DNA from: Dimorphilus gyrociliatus
Lineage: Eukaryota > Annelida > Polychaeta > Dinophilidae
Reading direction: 5' to 3'
DNA length: 64,000 nt
Assembly (NCBI GenBank): GCA_904063045.1
Contig: CAJFCJ010000053.1
Span: forward strand, 30,885-94,884
Shown here: in pieces, positions 20,275 through 32,886 of the stretch
Numbering within the stretch: the stretch's first letter is position 1
How the letters are laid out: every line of letters begins with the position of its first letter
Program-made: the position numbers and the translations under genes
Notes under the pieces: model-generated
What the model saw: the letters and a program-made list of their open reading frames with translations, nothing else
The model's database searches: none
What the model was told of the DNA's origin: nothing

Positions 20275-20560
20275 TTTATTGCAGCACAGGTTGTCTTCAC
20301 CCTTGTTGAGAATTTGTGATTGTGCTTCTGTTGGAGATACAGTTACAGCTTAGGCTGGGGAACTGCTACTCAAGATAGCAACTCCTCAATAGCTACACCA
20401 ACCCTTAGCAAAAGCTTGGTTATAAGTGTGTGTGCACTTTTGGGATTACCAGTCTGTACTGATTGTGCTAATCCCTAACCCCAAGATCTAAACTTTTTGT
20501 GGAACTTATTCAACTGTCATCAGAACTCAGATCTCAATGTCTAGTTCAAACATAATTAAC
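20275..20560 (+). repeat. Family B end fused to hammerhead-unit end
   Basis: Family B 3' part (20275-20471), telomere-like CCCTAACCCCAAGATCTAA (20472-20491), then a 5'-truncated hammerhead-unit end (20490-20560) that itself runs into TTAACCCTAACC (20556-20574). Confidence 0.8.
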
Positions 20561-20813
20561 CCTAACCTTACCCTGTGTAGGATACAATAGAGGCATAGTG
20601 AATTTAGTATTAATAGAGGTATACAAAGAAGCTTTATATCTGGTTCATAATTGTTGTGCAAAGTATTATAGCATGTTCAATACTACTCAATAGTAAAAAA
20701 GATTTACAATTTGAAAATACAAATATAGAAAAAGGTCAAGGACTTCTGTTTCATATGAATTAGAATGGTGCAACAATAGAAATACTTGTATTTCAAAGGA
20801 TGCAAAAAAAATG

Positions 20814-21016
20814 GGGGCAGGTGCGAACGTACCTGTTAGCAAATATTTCCAACCATGAAAACATTTTAGGAAAGGGTTAGTTTGAATATTTGGATGAATT
20901 TATTGTTAGAGGGGCTCCAATTTAGGGTTAGGGAATATAAAAAACAGAGATATTAACACTCAATTTCAGATATATTAAGGTAGGCTTCAACTGGCCATGG
21001 GTACGTTCGCACCCCC
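20814..21016. mobile_element. MITE with MULE termini
   Basis: A 203-bp non-coding element with inverted ends GGTGCGAACGTACC/GGTACGTTCGCACC, the same motif as the autonomous MULE at 2298-5048. It is flanked by the direct repeat ATGCAAAAAAAATG (20800-20813 and 21017-21030). That is longer than a usual MULE duplication, partly because of the A run. Confidence 0.85.
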
Positions 21017-21227
21017 ATGCAAAAAAAATGTTGGCTTTTTTTAAGAAATATTATTTTAAGTTTACATTAAGATATATTGAAATTTTGAAAGTTTTCTACT
21101 GTCAATATTCTTCAGGTTTATTTTAAGCATAACTAGTTTAAAACTAGTTTTACAGTACTAGCTTAAAAATGTTAGGGTTTGGTAAGGGTTATGGGTTAGG
21201 CCACTCACACAACTCTGGTAATGTTTT

Positions 21228-21851
21228 TGGTTAGAGTTAGGGGTTAGAGTTACAGGGGGGTTCCTTTTTAGTTGAGTATGCCAACTTGTATATATATGCC
21301 TAACAAATAATTTACTAAAGTCTTTTCATCTGCTGTCATCTGTAGGCTGAGATATTGGAGAAAGAAAATTAACGATTAAAAATTTTTTTCTTTTTTTTTC
21401 AATTTTTTTTTTTAGAAATTGAACAATTTGAAGGTGTACAGTAATAAATTGGATTCAAAATTTAGAAATTTTGAAGCAACCTATATGTTTGAGGTGTAAA
21501 ATAGGAAAAAATGATGTTTTTTTCTACGTTTTGACCTCTAGCTCAGAACCCACACCCACAATTTTTGTTATTTTTTGAATATAGCCTTATAACATATTAC
21601 TAAAACACATATCAAAAATTAAAAAAAATTGTGGGCTTGGAATTAGAGATATTAAGCATCGAAGTTTGTGCTTGATAGAATGGTTTTTGACTAACCCATG
21701 TTTTATAAAGAAAATGTTTATTGTAATCAATGTTTTTCAGATTATAGAAACAAATATATTATTAATACTGAGCAAAATGGCACCTAACAAACTGTTAGGA
21801 ATACTATAAACTGGTTTTTCCCTAACAATCCACAACTTGTTTACATACATG
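21228..21851 (-). repeat. 3' end of a second OTU-element copy
   Basis: Reverse complement of 10950-11562, ending at the same GGAACCCCCCTGTAA junction followed by telomere-like repeats (21228-21251 on the plus strand). The coding part is absent: at 21851 the sequence passes into the GGACAGTTGACCCC array. Confidence 0.85.
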
Positions 21852-21854
21852 GGT

Positions 21855-21975
21855 ACAGGACAGTTGACCCCCGGACAGTTGACCCCTGGACAGTTGACCC
21901 CCATTAGGACAGTTGACGCCCAGACAGTTGACCCCAAGTAGGACAGTTGACCCCCAGGACAGTTGACCCCCATTT
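21855..21975. repeat. Tandem GGACAGTTGACCCC array
   Basis: Seven copies of a 14-15 bp GACAGTTGACCCC motif with variable spacers. The style resembles MULE subterminal arrays (2298-2430, 55981-56110), so it may be one end of another MULE family whose partner is not in view. Confidence 0.75.
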
Positions 21976-24900
21976 TTTTTGGCTTGAGCCTATAGGTATA
22001 GTTTGATTTTTTAACTGTTGTTAAAAAAAATTAGAAAGAAATAGCAAAAACAGTTGAAAACTGTTTTAAAATGTATTTGTTTTTCCTTTGTATGTTTTTA
22101 ATTTTAGTTTAAAGACATTTCTTTTTTTCTAATTTTTATATAGCTTCTTCTTAAATAAAACATTTTTTAAACAAAAAATATTAAAACTTTTCTTTCAATT
22201 AACTTTTACAATTTTGATTCATTTTAATTTGATATAGCCTCATTCTGTCATTAATTTTACTTCAAATTTCATCAAAATCAGCCAGGCAGTGCTGAGATAT
22301 AGATTCTTATAAATGTTCTATTTTAACACTGTTATTGGCTTACATCAATCAAAAATATTTGTCATAAAAAAATCAAATTTGTTAATATTTAAGTTAGAGC
22401 TTTCAAATTTGGTGCATATACTAATATCACTACGCCAATCTCAAATCTTTTTACAGAATTCAGTTATCTCTTACAGTTCCAGAGTTATGGCACCATCAAA
22501 TTATGCTTGTTATTTCTTACATATAGGCCTATAGGAAATATTCATCATGGCTGGACTAACTCTGTTGTTAATTAAGTTACATGTTTGTAATTCTGCATTT
22601 AGAATAGTATGATAATGCCAATCATAAAAACACAATTCTTTTAAATATATATATAATAAAAAAATTGATGTATATAGCTTACATTTAAATATTCAGTTAT
22701 AGTCCTTTTTCTTACCATCAAGAAGTTGAAGAATAAAATATTCCTAAACCTATAAATGTACAGAAAATATATATTGTCTTTTATTTTGATTGAAGAGCAT
22801 TTAGATTAGGTATTCCAATTTTGAATTTTTTTACAAAATTTAACAATCTATTATGGTTTTTCAGCAAGGGTCAGTTAATGTCATCTACATTTTCCTTATA
22901 AAGTTAGAGTTATATACAGTATATTCTATTTGAATTCAATTATCTTTTGTAGTTTTTGAGCTACAGTGCTTCAAACTTTAATATATTTCCCTTTTATAAT
23001 TCACTAAAAAAGTTGATATTTTTCAAGTGGGATTTATTTAAATAAGGTTATGATCACATTTTTATTTCTTATTATTTCTTCTAAAAAGTTTTTTCCTTAA
23101 AGTTTAATCTTACATTACAACTCAGTGAAAATTTTTCATTATAGAGCTGTAAAGTTTTTTTTACCTAAAACAAAAGTTAGCTAATACAATATTAATGTAT
23201 TGAATAGGTTTTATATGTTACTTTCCTCTTTCTCAAATATATATATATAATTGATTTCATTAAACATTGGAGAGATATATAAAGAATACTTTTATCAATT
23301 TAACCACAGCAAACCAAATGCTACAATTCAAGATTCCTTTTAAAAGTATATAAAAATATTCAAAAGAATGATTTCCATCAGAACCAATAGAAAAAGTTTT
23401 GGGAAGAAGAGGTGTATAAGAAAAGGATTGAGACAATAAGAAAAATAAACATGGTAAACAAGAAAACAAGAAAAAGGAACAGGAGAAACAGAAGGAAAAC
23501 AAGAAGAGAAACAAACTCACCAAAAGGATGAGCAAGCAGAAAAGCAGAGATGAAGAAAGTGTTATTTATTTTAAAGAAATAGATATTAAAAAAAATGATA
23601 AAAATATATATTAACCAAGAAATTTGATTCAAACATTTGGTAAAAAATTATTAAACTGAGAAGAATTGATCACTCTTACAAATAACTTTTGTTTTTGGCT
23701 AAAATTCATAAAAAAATATTAATTATAGTAAAGAATGAAAAGTAATTATTATAAATTTAATACCAACAGCAAGACAGAATTGTAAAGTTATATTATATTA
23801 TATATTTACTTTAAATTTCAATTTTGCCTTAAACTTTAATATATTTTCTTTATACAATTCATCACATTTCTATTAATATTTTTGGAATAAGAAATATTTA
23901 TGTATTATGCAGAACATCCCTCTAATTGTTATTATTTTTTCCTGACAATAATTTTAGTTCAAATTTGATCAAAATCGGCCCAGTAGTTGCTGAGATATGG
24001 ATTATAAGAAACATTATATATCAACTCTATTAAAAGCTTATATAAACAAAAATATTCGACGTTCAAAAAAACTAAATTTGTTAATATAAAAGTCAGAGCT
24101 CTGAAATTTTGTACATATACTAATATTAATACACCGAATCCAAATCTTTTTACAAAATTCAATAATCTCTTTTGGTTTGGGAGCTACATTGACTTGAAGT
24201 TTAATGCATTTTCTTTATATAATTCATTGTCATAATTAATATTTTTTAATTGACAAATATTAATTGAATGTATGGAATGTCTTTATAAATGTTTGTATTA
24301 TTTTCTAACAATGATTTTGGTCCAAATTTCATCAAAATCGGCCCAGTAGTTGCTGAGATATGGATTATAAGGAACATTATATATAAGCTCTGTTAAAAGT
24401 CTATATAAACAATAATATTCGACGTTCAAAAAAACTAAATTTCTTATTATTAAAGTTAGAGCTCTGAAATTTTGTACATATACTAATATTGATATACCAT
24501 TTATAAATCTTTTTACAGAATTCAATTATCTTTTATAGTTTGGGAGCTACGTTACGTTAAAGTTTGTATTAGAAGACTTTTTTTTTAAAAAAAAAGAAAA
24601 AAAAATTTTTCATCATGAGTGATGTCTTAAAAAAAAAGAACGGCGGTGGTGTCTGTTAATTAGTTTCAATATTACGAACTCAATATTATTTGGTCAGTCT
24701 GCCTACACCCCTACACATCAAATGTAAGTAAAATTGTTAAATTACCCTGATTAATATCTGTTTTTGTAATTAATTTTTGTTGTATTTTATCTATTAAAAT
24801 ATGTAGAATTTTATCTGTTGCTTTTTAATTATTTTATTCAATTACTTTACTTTAAATCCCATTAATTTCTGCCAAAAGACATAAGTTACTTTTGAACACT

Positions 24901-25493
24901 ACATTAAATGTAAGCCTATAATCATATTTTCGTCACAAAATTCAATTATCTCTTTTGGTTCAAAAGTTATCGCAACTTTATTTTTTCGTCGATACTTTGT
25001 ATTTAGGCCTTAAAAAATATTCGTCATCTGAAAACTAACTTTCTTATTAGTTAGCTTAGAGCTTTGAAACTTGGTATATAGACTAATTTTGGTATGCCGA
25101 TCTCAAATCTGCTTACAGAATCCAAATATCAGTTACCGTTTTTGAGCTATTTACAATTAAATTGTTTTACAGTTTGCTGTTATAAATATTTTTATTGTTA
25201 TGATATTGTTGTGTTCAAAAGTTAATTGTTATGAATGTAAGAGTGTTTGAATTGTATATTGGAGTTTTAGTGTGCTTTTTAATAATTTGATTGTAATTAT
25301 CTGTTTTTAATTGAGATAAAGCTTTGTTGTTTGGTAGATAGATTAATACTTTGATTATAAATTTCTGTAGTAACTACATTGATTTATTCAACTCCAACAG
25401 TTCTAAAATTTAAGTAACACTTGGAACAAAAGTGATTAATTTAGTATTAATCTATTGAATTGTGTTTGAAAGATTTTTTCTTCTTTTCTAGAG
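21976..25493. repeat. Family C repeat cluster, left part
   Basis: Very AT-rich DNA of diverged copies of a unit with recurring blocks: TCAAAATCGGCCCAGTAGTT followed by GCTGAGATATGG, then TTAGAGCTTTGAAATTT, ATACTAATAT, and AATCTTTTTACAGAATTCA. Copies are visible near 22263, 23960, 24325 and 25060. Around 23282-23360 is a decayed copy of the start of the gene at 25494. No intact gene is seen otherwise. Confidence 0.6.
23282..23640 (+). pseudogene. Decayed N-terminal copy of the 25494 gene
   Basis: Bases 23282-23360 align by eye with 25535-25615 (ACTTTTATCAATTT, CAAACCAAATGCTAC, AGTATATAAAAAT), with a frame-breaking stop. The A-rich sequence to 23640 may be the remains of the Glu/Gln-rich part. 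Confidence 0.5.
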
Positions 25494-26914
25494 ATGCATA
25501 GTTGGTTGAGCTACCCAAAGGAAAAGCAAATCAGCCCAACATTTATTAATTTCAGTAGAGCAAACCTGATGCTACAGTTAAAATATATTTTTAGAGTATA
25601 TAAAAATTATGTAAACAACAATTTTGCTAAAACTTTTGTACCTTTTCTGATGAATCACTTTTTAACAATGTCTTTACTTGGTGATGAAAAGCTGGAAGAA
25701 GAAAAAGAATTATTAGATGGATTCAATTTAATTGTACAGAATTTTCAAGAAGAATTAACAAAGTTATTAAAGAGATATTATGAAAAGAAAATGAACTTGA
25801 AACATTATTTTTATTTGAAACCATTGCTTCAAGCAATGGAAAATTGGCAAGAAATAGAAAAGTTACTACATTTTTTTAAAATTAAAATTTTTGGGCCTGA
25901 ATCAACTGAAATAATAGCTGATGAGCTTTGTGGAGAAATAAAAAATATTTTTTATGACAATGAGCAGGAAAATCAGGAAGAACAAAATTCTGTGTTAATT
26001 AGCCAAGAGCAAGAAGAGGAACACCATCCTGAGGAACAAGTGTCAGTAGAACAAGAGTCTTCTCAGCAACAGCATCCTGAGGAACAACTGGCAGTAGAAC
26101 AAGACTCTTCTCAGCAACAGCATCCTGAGGAACAACTGGCAGTAGAACAAGAGTCTTCTCAGGAACCAGAAGAAATACAACAAGATCATGCTGAAGAATA
26201 TGAGGAAGATGAAGAACCTGTTGAGGAAGAAGAGGATGAACAAGAAGATGTAGAAGAATTTTACTATCATGAGCAGATGATGGAAGTAGAAAGAGAGGAA
26301 ATTGATAAGAGTGAACCACAAAATAATATACAACAAAGTGATACAAACAATGAAATGTACAAAGTGATCAAAGAGAGAAATGAAGAATTTTTTTTACTAA
26401 AAAACATGTGTTATCTCACAAAAATGTACAATTATTATATCAATGGGGGAAATGCAGAATCACAAAAACTCATTTTAAAATCTCTAATACCTGACCTTCA
26501 ACCAACTGCTAAAATTATTTTTGTTAGCAATTATTTTATAAATTTAACCAAAAAAGAATTTGATATCATTTTAAAGAATTTGGAGGTAAAGGATATGCAA
26601 TTTATTCTTTTTAAAAAGTTATCTTTGAAAAGAATAGAAAATATTTTAATCAACTGGCACCTGGAAAAAAAGTTATTATTTTTGTTGTGAAAAAATATCC
26701 TAAAAATCTGGATTCAACTGGAATTTTTGAAAAATACCAAGAAATAACCAACAAGGTATTTCTTCAAAAGAATTTTCTTCCTTATAAAATGGAAAGCCTT
26801 TTTAAAATTGCTAGATTCAATTTTATAGATTTCACCTTTAAAAATTATAAAAAAGAGCAAACTTGTCTCTTAAAATTCATGAAAAAATTTTTAAAACAAT
26901 TGTATAGACAATAA
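25494..26914 (+). CDS. Unknown acidic-repeat protein, frameshifted 3' end
   Basis: The main frame, 25494-26690, gives 398 residues starting at ATG right after a T-rich acceptor-like TTTTCTAG. The N-terminal 160 residues look helical and mixed-charge. About 165-270 is Glu/Gln-rich with near-perfect 16-residue repeats containing HPEEQ, AVEQ and SSQQQ. The C-terminal 100 residues are again ordered-looking. At a run of A near 26665 the frame shifts, and a second frame (to 26914, 75 codons from 26687) continues the protein-like sequence, so the true or ancestral product was about 475 residues. Degenerate copies lie at 23282-23640 and 29825-29912, and the downstream DNA matches 22060-22500, so the gene seems carried by family C. 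I do not recognise it. Confidence 0.55.
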
Positions 26915-27764
26915 CTTTATTCATTTCTCTTACTTTTATATGTTTTTAATACTAGATTATAGAGATTTCTTTTTTTTTTCCAATTTATATTACTTTTTTC
27001 TTTTTAATACAAATTGCTTTTAAAACAAAAATTACCCAGCCTTTATTCATTTTTTCATTTTAATTTACAATACTTTAATATATTCTTATTCTGCCAATAA
27101 TTTTGCTTCAAATTTGATCAAAATCAGTGCAGTAGTTGCTGAGCTATGATTTTCTTTCAACATTGTAATTTAACACTTTTTTTGGTATATATATACAACA
27201 AAAATATTCGTCATAAAAAAATCAATTTGTTAATATTTAAGTTAGAGCTTTCAAATTTGGTGCATATACTAATATCACTACGCCAATCTCAAATCTTTTT
27301 ACAGAATTCAGTTATCTCTTACTGTTCCAGAGTTATGGCGCCTTCAAAATTTGTTTATTATTTCTTACATATAAGCAGCCAATAGAAAATATTTGTCAGG
27401 GATGAATTAAATCTCTTAGGAATTAACATACATCTTTGTTATTCTGTACATAGAATAATATTACTACACTGTTCATAAATCTTTTTACAGAATTCAAGTA
27501 TCTCTTATAGTTTGAGAGCTACATTTTCTTAATATTTAATGCATATTCCTTATATAATTCATTATAATAATTAATGTTTTTTAAATGACAAATACTTAAT
27601 TAATGTACTGAATGTCTTTCTAATTGTACATATTTTTTTCTGACAATAATTATGGTTCAAATTTGATCAAAATCGGCCCAGTAGTTGCTGAGATATGCAT
27701 TCTTTTGAATGTTGTACTTTAACACTGTTACAGGCTAATATAGATAAAAAAATATTTGTCATAA

Positions 27765-28701
27765 TGTACTTTGTTGTATTGTAATTGTAGGAAGTCCTAG
27801 CTCGTCACTATCAAATTCGTCCTCTCCAATCATTTACCAATGTGCCAAAGTACTGGTCCAAATAGAACCTTTCAAGTTCGTCCACAAGTAGTCTTAATAA
27901 ATGTAATTCCAGTAAAAAATTAACCAACAAACACCAGTATTTCATTCAAAGAATATGTATTTGAGTAAATGAGTTTCTAGTTCTAAACAAGCAAGTTTGA
28001 ACAACTAGCTGACGGTTAGAAAACTGAACTATCAACTGTTAATTTTGTAGGGTTTATATACTCTTTTAAGGGTTGATAGTTCACAAATTTCAATGTTCAC
28101 AAAAACAAAAGTAACATTTGAAGACAAAGAAAAGTTCTAAATATGGTCATGTTTTTATTTGTTTTCCTCTTCTAAATAATAGTTGAATTTCTCAGGTTGG
28201 AGAGTTGCATAAGATGTAACAATTTTAGTAGGACAAGTCCAACAATCAAGAAAACATGTAGATTGTATATTTGACCGTTTTTATATTCTACCTTAATAAT
28301 GATATTCAATTGATTGAGTTAGTAAATTTAGCATCAGCATATAAGGAGGAAGTATATCTGATTAATGCATGTTAAAAAGAACAGTATTGTGTATACAATA
28401 CTGTTGAATAGTGAATATAATCTAACCTTAGAATTTAAGCATAATTGATAATTAATTGAACTAGTTTTAGTTCGAAATCATAAATTTATGGATTAATAAA
28501 TTGTAATATTAATGCTAGGTTGCAAATAGCAAATATTCTTTATATAATTCAATAGGTTTTATTACTGCATAATGTGTATGCACTGCCCTATGCGAAACTA
28601 GGTCACTACTGCTTATCTTTATCAGTGCTATCTGCATAGTACAATACTGGTTCAATACTACTTCTCTATTGTAGAATATAGCTGACGAATGTATGTGTAC
28701 A
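27765..28701 (-). repeat. Solo LTR, TGTAC family, 5-bp TSD
   Basis: A 937-bp repeat with TG...CA ends (TGTACTTTGTTG to ATGTGTACA) flanked by CATAA at 27760-27764 and 28702-28706. The orientation is set by TATATAAACCC and an AATAAA-like signal reading on the minus strand. It inserted into a family C unit. Confidence 0.9.
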
Positions 28702-29824
28702 CATAAAAAAATTAAATTTGTTAATTTTTAAGATAGAGCTTTCAAATTTGGTACATAAGCTAATATTCTTACACCATTCTCAAATCTTTTCACAGAATTC
28801 AATTATCTCTTATGGTTTCCTAGCTAGGTTACCTTGAAGTTTAGTAGCATCTTCCTTATATAATTCATTATATAATTTTTTTTTTTAAAATGGAAAATAT
28901 TGTGTTTGTGTAACTAATATATTTCTAATTATCCATGTCTTCTTCTGCCAATAATTTTACTTCAAATTTCGTCAAAATCTGCCAGGTAGTTGCTGAGATA
29001 TGGATCTTTTTTAATGTTATGTTTAAACTCAGTTGTATGACATAAAAATAAAACATTTGCCAAAAAAAACTAGATTTGTTATCAATTATGATAGAGCTTT
29101 GAAATTTTGTACATATACTAATATAGGTATTCTAATCTCAAATCTTTTTACAGAATTTTGTTATCTCTTATAGTTTTTGAGCTACGTTGCCTTGAAGTTT
29201 AGTGCATCTCTTTTATGTAATTCATTAAATAATTTATTTTTTTATATAAGTTACTTTTGAACAGTACATTAAATGTCAGCCTATAATCATATTTTCGTCA
29301 CAAAATTTTTATTCTGTTATTGATTAAGTTAAAGCTTTCAAATTCTGTACATAGATTGATATTATTACGCCTATATCAAATCTTTTTACAGAACTCAATT
29401 ATCTTTTATGGTTCAAAAGATATGGCGCTGTCAAGTTTTATTCATTATTCTTTATTTGTGAGCTTTATGAAATATTCGTCAGGGTTAAACTAACTCTGTT
29501 ATTAATAATCATAAAGCTTTCAAAGTTGGTACATAGATTAATATTAGTGGGCCTATTATAAATCCTTTTACAGAATCCAAATATCTCTTTTAGCTCAAAA
29601 GTTATGGCAACTTTATATTTTAATTGATACTTTGTATATAGACCTACAAAAAACATTTGTCATCTGAAATCTAACTTTGTTATTACTTAACTTAGAGCTT
29701 TGAAACTTGGTATATTGACTATTTTTGGTTTGCCAATCTCAAATCTGCTTACAGAATCCAAATATCAGTTACTATTAGAAGTTAAGGTGTTTTACAGTTT
29801 GCTATTATAAGGAAATTAGAAACA

Positions 29825-29912
29825 ATTCCAACAGAGTGTTTATGTAGAAAAATTTTCTACCTACCAGAATGGAAAGTACATTTAAAATAGCCAAACTGCA
29901 GTTTATTGACTA
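29825..29912 (+). pseudogene. Decayed C-terminal copy of the 25494 gene
   Basis: One frame reads KNFLPTRMESTFKIAKLQF with a stop just upstream, matching KNFLPYKMESLFKIARFNF in the second frame of the 25494 gene. Confidence 0.6.
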
Positions 29913-30588
29913 ATTGTTGTTAATTAAGATAGAGATTTGAAATTCAGTACATACACTAATACTATAATGCTGATATCAAGTTACAACAAACTCTTATCTC
30001 TCTTTAACATGTTTGTAGAACTTTCTCACACTCAGATTTAATTTGATTATCAGTGATTTTAAAGTTTACTAACTAACTTCATGTTTCCACATTGGTGTTA
30101 TATAATTTTATCTAGGCCAGATTAGCTTATGGCATGTTCCCACAGGATTTTCCATGTGTCTTATATATATTATAAATGTTTTTTTCACAGAAATCATTTA
30201 TAGTTTGAAGATTAAGGAGTCAACATCACCTTAAAAATAGCTGGTCTTATGAACAACTTCTACAATTCCTTTCAAAATATACATCCTTCAATGATATAAT
30301 GGTATGTAGATATGTCATTGAACAGGAAAGTGTGTTATATATATTTTGAATGTTTTATTCACATGGTTCATATTTAGTTTGAAGAATAAGGAGTCAAAAT
30401 CACATTTAAAATACCCAGTTAAATGAACATCCCCTACAATTGCTGATGATTTTAAAATGGTATGTACAAATTCTGATATACAGTATCATAATACATAGCA
30501 CTTTCAATATGATATATATTAAAAAAAAACCTGAAGAAGTGAATTCCCTATTGGAATCCTTCAACCTCTCTGTAGGTGTAGGTTAATA

Positions 30589-30645
30589 GACCCTGATGAG
30601 TCCTTGGTCATAAAAATAGAGAGGAGGATGAAACCGTGGTAGGTC
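30589..30645 (+). ncRNA. Hammerhead ribozyme motif
   Basis: CTGATGA (30593-30599) and GAAAC; helix I GACC/GGTC, helix II GTCCT/AGGAT with a long loop, and GTA cleavage triplet. Confidence 0.75.
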
Positions 30646-31739
30646 AAGTAGGTAGGAAAAAAATTTAAGAAAAAAATTTTTTGAAAATTTTTTGAAAAAA
30701 TTTTTTCTGTTGGAAATTGTTTTAAATGTCGATTTTGGTGTATTTTTTCTTTGACTGCTTCCCAAAATCAACTGGGACTCTTGAAATGTGAGAATCCTGT
30801 TTCTCTTTTTTGATTTAGTCAAAAAAAAACCCTTTGCAAACCCCAACAAGTAAAGAGAATGTGGAATGAGAGGAACTAATACATAAACCTTAATCAATGA
30901 CTAAAAACAAAACTTTTTCCATAAGATTGACTTTTTTCAATTCAAAATTAAATTTTTTGACTTTAGCTTTCAAAATTTTTTCTTTTTACTTTAAAAAAGA
31001 GATAAAGATTCTTTAATATGTACCTGTGGTGTAATTAACATTTTTGGTAAATTGCTAGAGTTTGTTGTGTTGATAATGTCTTGCTGTTAAAACCAAATGA
31101 TGAAATTCTTTAAAGTCAGTATACACTTATGGTGATTTTAAATTTCTGATGGTAGTAGTAATATATCTTTGTACTTTTTTGATTACTTTTGTAAAAGCTT
31201 GTATAGTTTTGTACATTTTTGTATTTTTTTAAAATATTGCTTAAAATAAGTTGTTGATGTTTTTATCATGGTGATTTTAAATTTTCTCATTGTTTTAGCT
31301 TGAGTATGAGTTTTTGCTTGAGTATGAGTTTTAGTCTGAGTTTGAGTTTGTTTTTGAGTTTGATTGTGAGTTTAAATTAAAATTTGAGTTTAATTTGTGT
31401 ATTAAACTGGTTTTAATTTAATGTAAATATGGTTAGTAGTTTACATATTTCTTTGTGATCTTTATAAATGTTTCTATATTCTTCCCAAATCTTTTACAAT
31501 TCTAAAATTTATAAAAATCCCCTATTGTAGTATATATTTTTATTAGATTGAATATATAGTTTGTAGAGAACATTTTAAATATTCTCAGTAACTAACCTTT
31601 GTCCTTAAGCTGAAATTTAAAAAAATACTTTACTTATCAATCTACTTCCAGTATAAACACCACCATATTTTACATTAAAACATTTCACCAATTTTAATAT
31701 CACTCACTTCAAAAACTCACATATATTCTCTTAATTTTT

Positions 31740-32145
31740 TTTCCAATCCATTCATTAGCCAAAACAATGAATCATAACTGGCTCAAACAAATGAATGTTG
31801 GAAAAAGACTCTTTCAACTACTAATACCATAAATTGTAATCTTAATTCACTACATGGAATAATCCTTCCATTCCAGTAACAAACATAAATCATAAATCAA
31901 TAAAGGAATTAGGAATTAAACCTCTCTATTCAGCATACAAAACACTCTTCCCAATCCATTCATTAGCCAAATCAAACTATCTGGAATTAACTAAATGAAT
32001 GTTGGCAAGAAACTTTTACAAACAAAAACAGATTAACTAAGGCTTTCACACATTTACTTACAAATAATTTATTTAACCCACTTTCCAATCCATTCATTAG
32101 CCAGAACAACCTATCACTTGGCAAAGTAAATGAATGTTGGAAAAT
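31740..32145 (+). repeat. Three repeated hairpins, CCATTCATT/AATGAATG
   Basis: At about 31742-31802, 31950-32006 and 32090-32140 the block CCAATCCATTCATTAGCC is followed 25-35 bases later by AATGAATGTTGG, so each can fold as a stem with a small bulge. The loops differ and the stems are kept, which suggests a structured RNA. Confidence 0.6.
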
Positions 32146-32823
32146 ATAATACAAGAAAAACAGTTTAGTCTTCAAACAATATTATTTAATAATTTTCAAA
32201 TTAACAATCCTCTATTCTTTAGCCATAAAATTAAATTAACCATACTTTCTCCATAATACAACATATGTATCACACTTCATTCATTTACACTCACTTATTT
32301 TATATACTTTCAATTAATTAACCAATTCCTTTACACATACTTAATTCATCAACTAGCCATAAATAATAATACAATTCATACTTTTATTTTTTTTCACTTT
32401 TTCAATTTTGAATTTTTACTTTTATTTAAACTTTTATTGTTATTCCAATCCTGGTTTCTACTATTTACCCAACTTATTTTATTTTATTCTATATCACTTT
32501 TCTCATTTTTTAGGTCTGCAATTTTTGTTTTTTCTGTCTTTGCTGTTTTCCAAACTGCCAGTATATATATCCCCTCAATTTACTGTTATTTATTCCTTAC
32601 ACTTTGATTCAAGGCCACAGATGCTTTCTTTAATAACTTGTTAATTTAAAAAGTGTTAAACTATTTTGGTTTCTTATTCTTATTTTTTATTTTTAATTAT
32701 TTTTCAATTTAATTCCAAAATTTACCTCACAAGAATCTTTATCAACAAACAAATAAATAAATCAAAAATCTGGAGAGAAACTTCTTATTAAGATTCTCAA
32801 ACCTCTCTTTCATGCAGCTTAGT

Positions 32824-32886
32824 AGACCCTGAAGAGTCCCAGGTTTAATAATTTAGTAGAGAGGGGGACGAAACCACGGTAGGTCA
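32824..32886 (+). ncRNA. Hammerhead motif with mutated core
   Basis: Helix I GACC/GGTC, helix II GTCCC/GGGAC, GAAAC and GTA are intact, but the core reads CTGAAGA (32829-32835) instead of CTGATGA. Confidence 0.65.

Larger units (their letters stand above)
26915..30500. repeat. Family C repeat cluster, right part
   Basis: Same recurring blocks as 21976-25493, including a close match of 27146-27350 to 22330-22490, and further copies near 27655, 28960, 29290 and 29690. It holds the solo LTR at 27765-28701 and a decayed gene end at 29825-29912. No other gene is supported. Confidence 0.6.

Noticed and set aside
23260-23632. Hydrophobic minus-strand ORFs
   Set aside because: Antisense of A-rich decayed sequence related to the 25494 gene; poly-Leu/Phe results from AAG/AAA-rich DNA.
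25999-26346. Minus-strand ORFs opposite the Glu/Gln repeats
   Set aside because: Shadow of the tandem repeat in the plus-strand gene.
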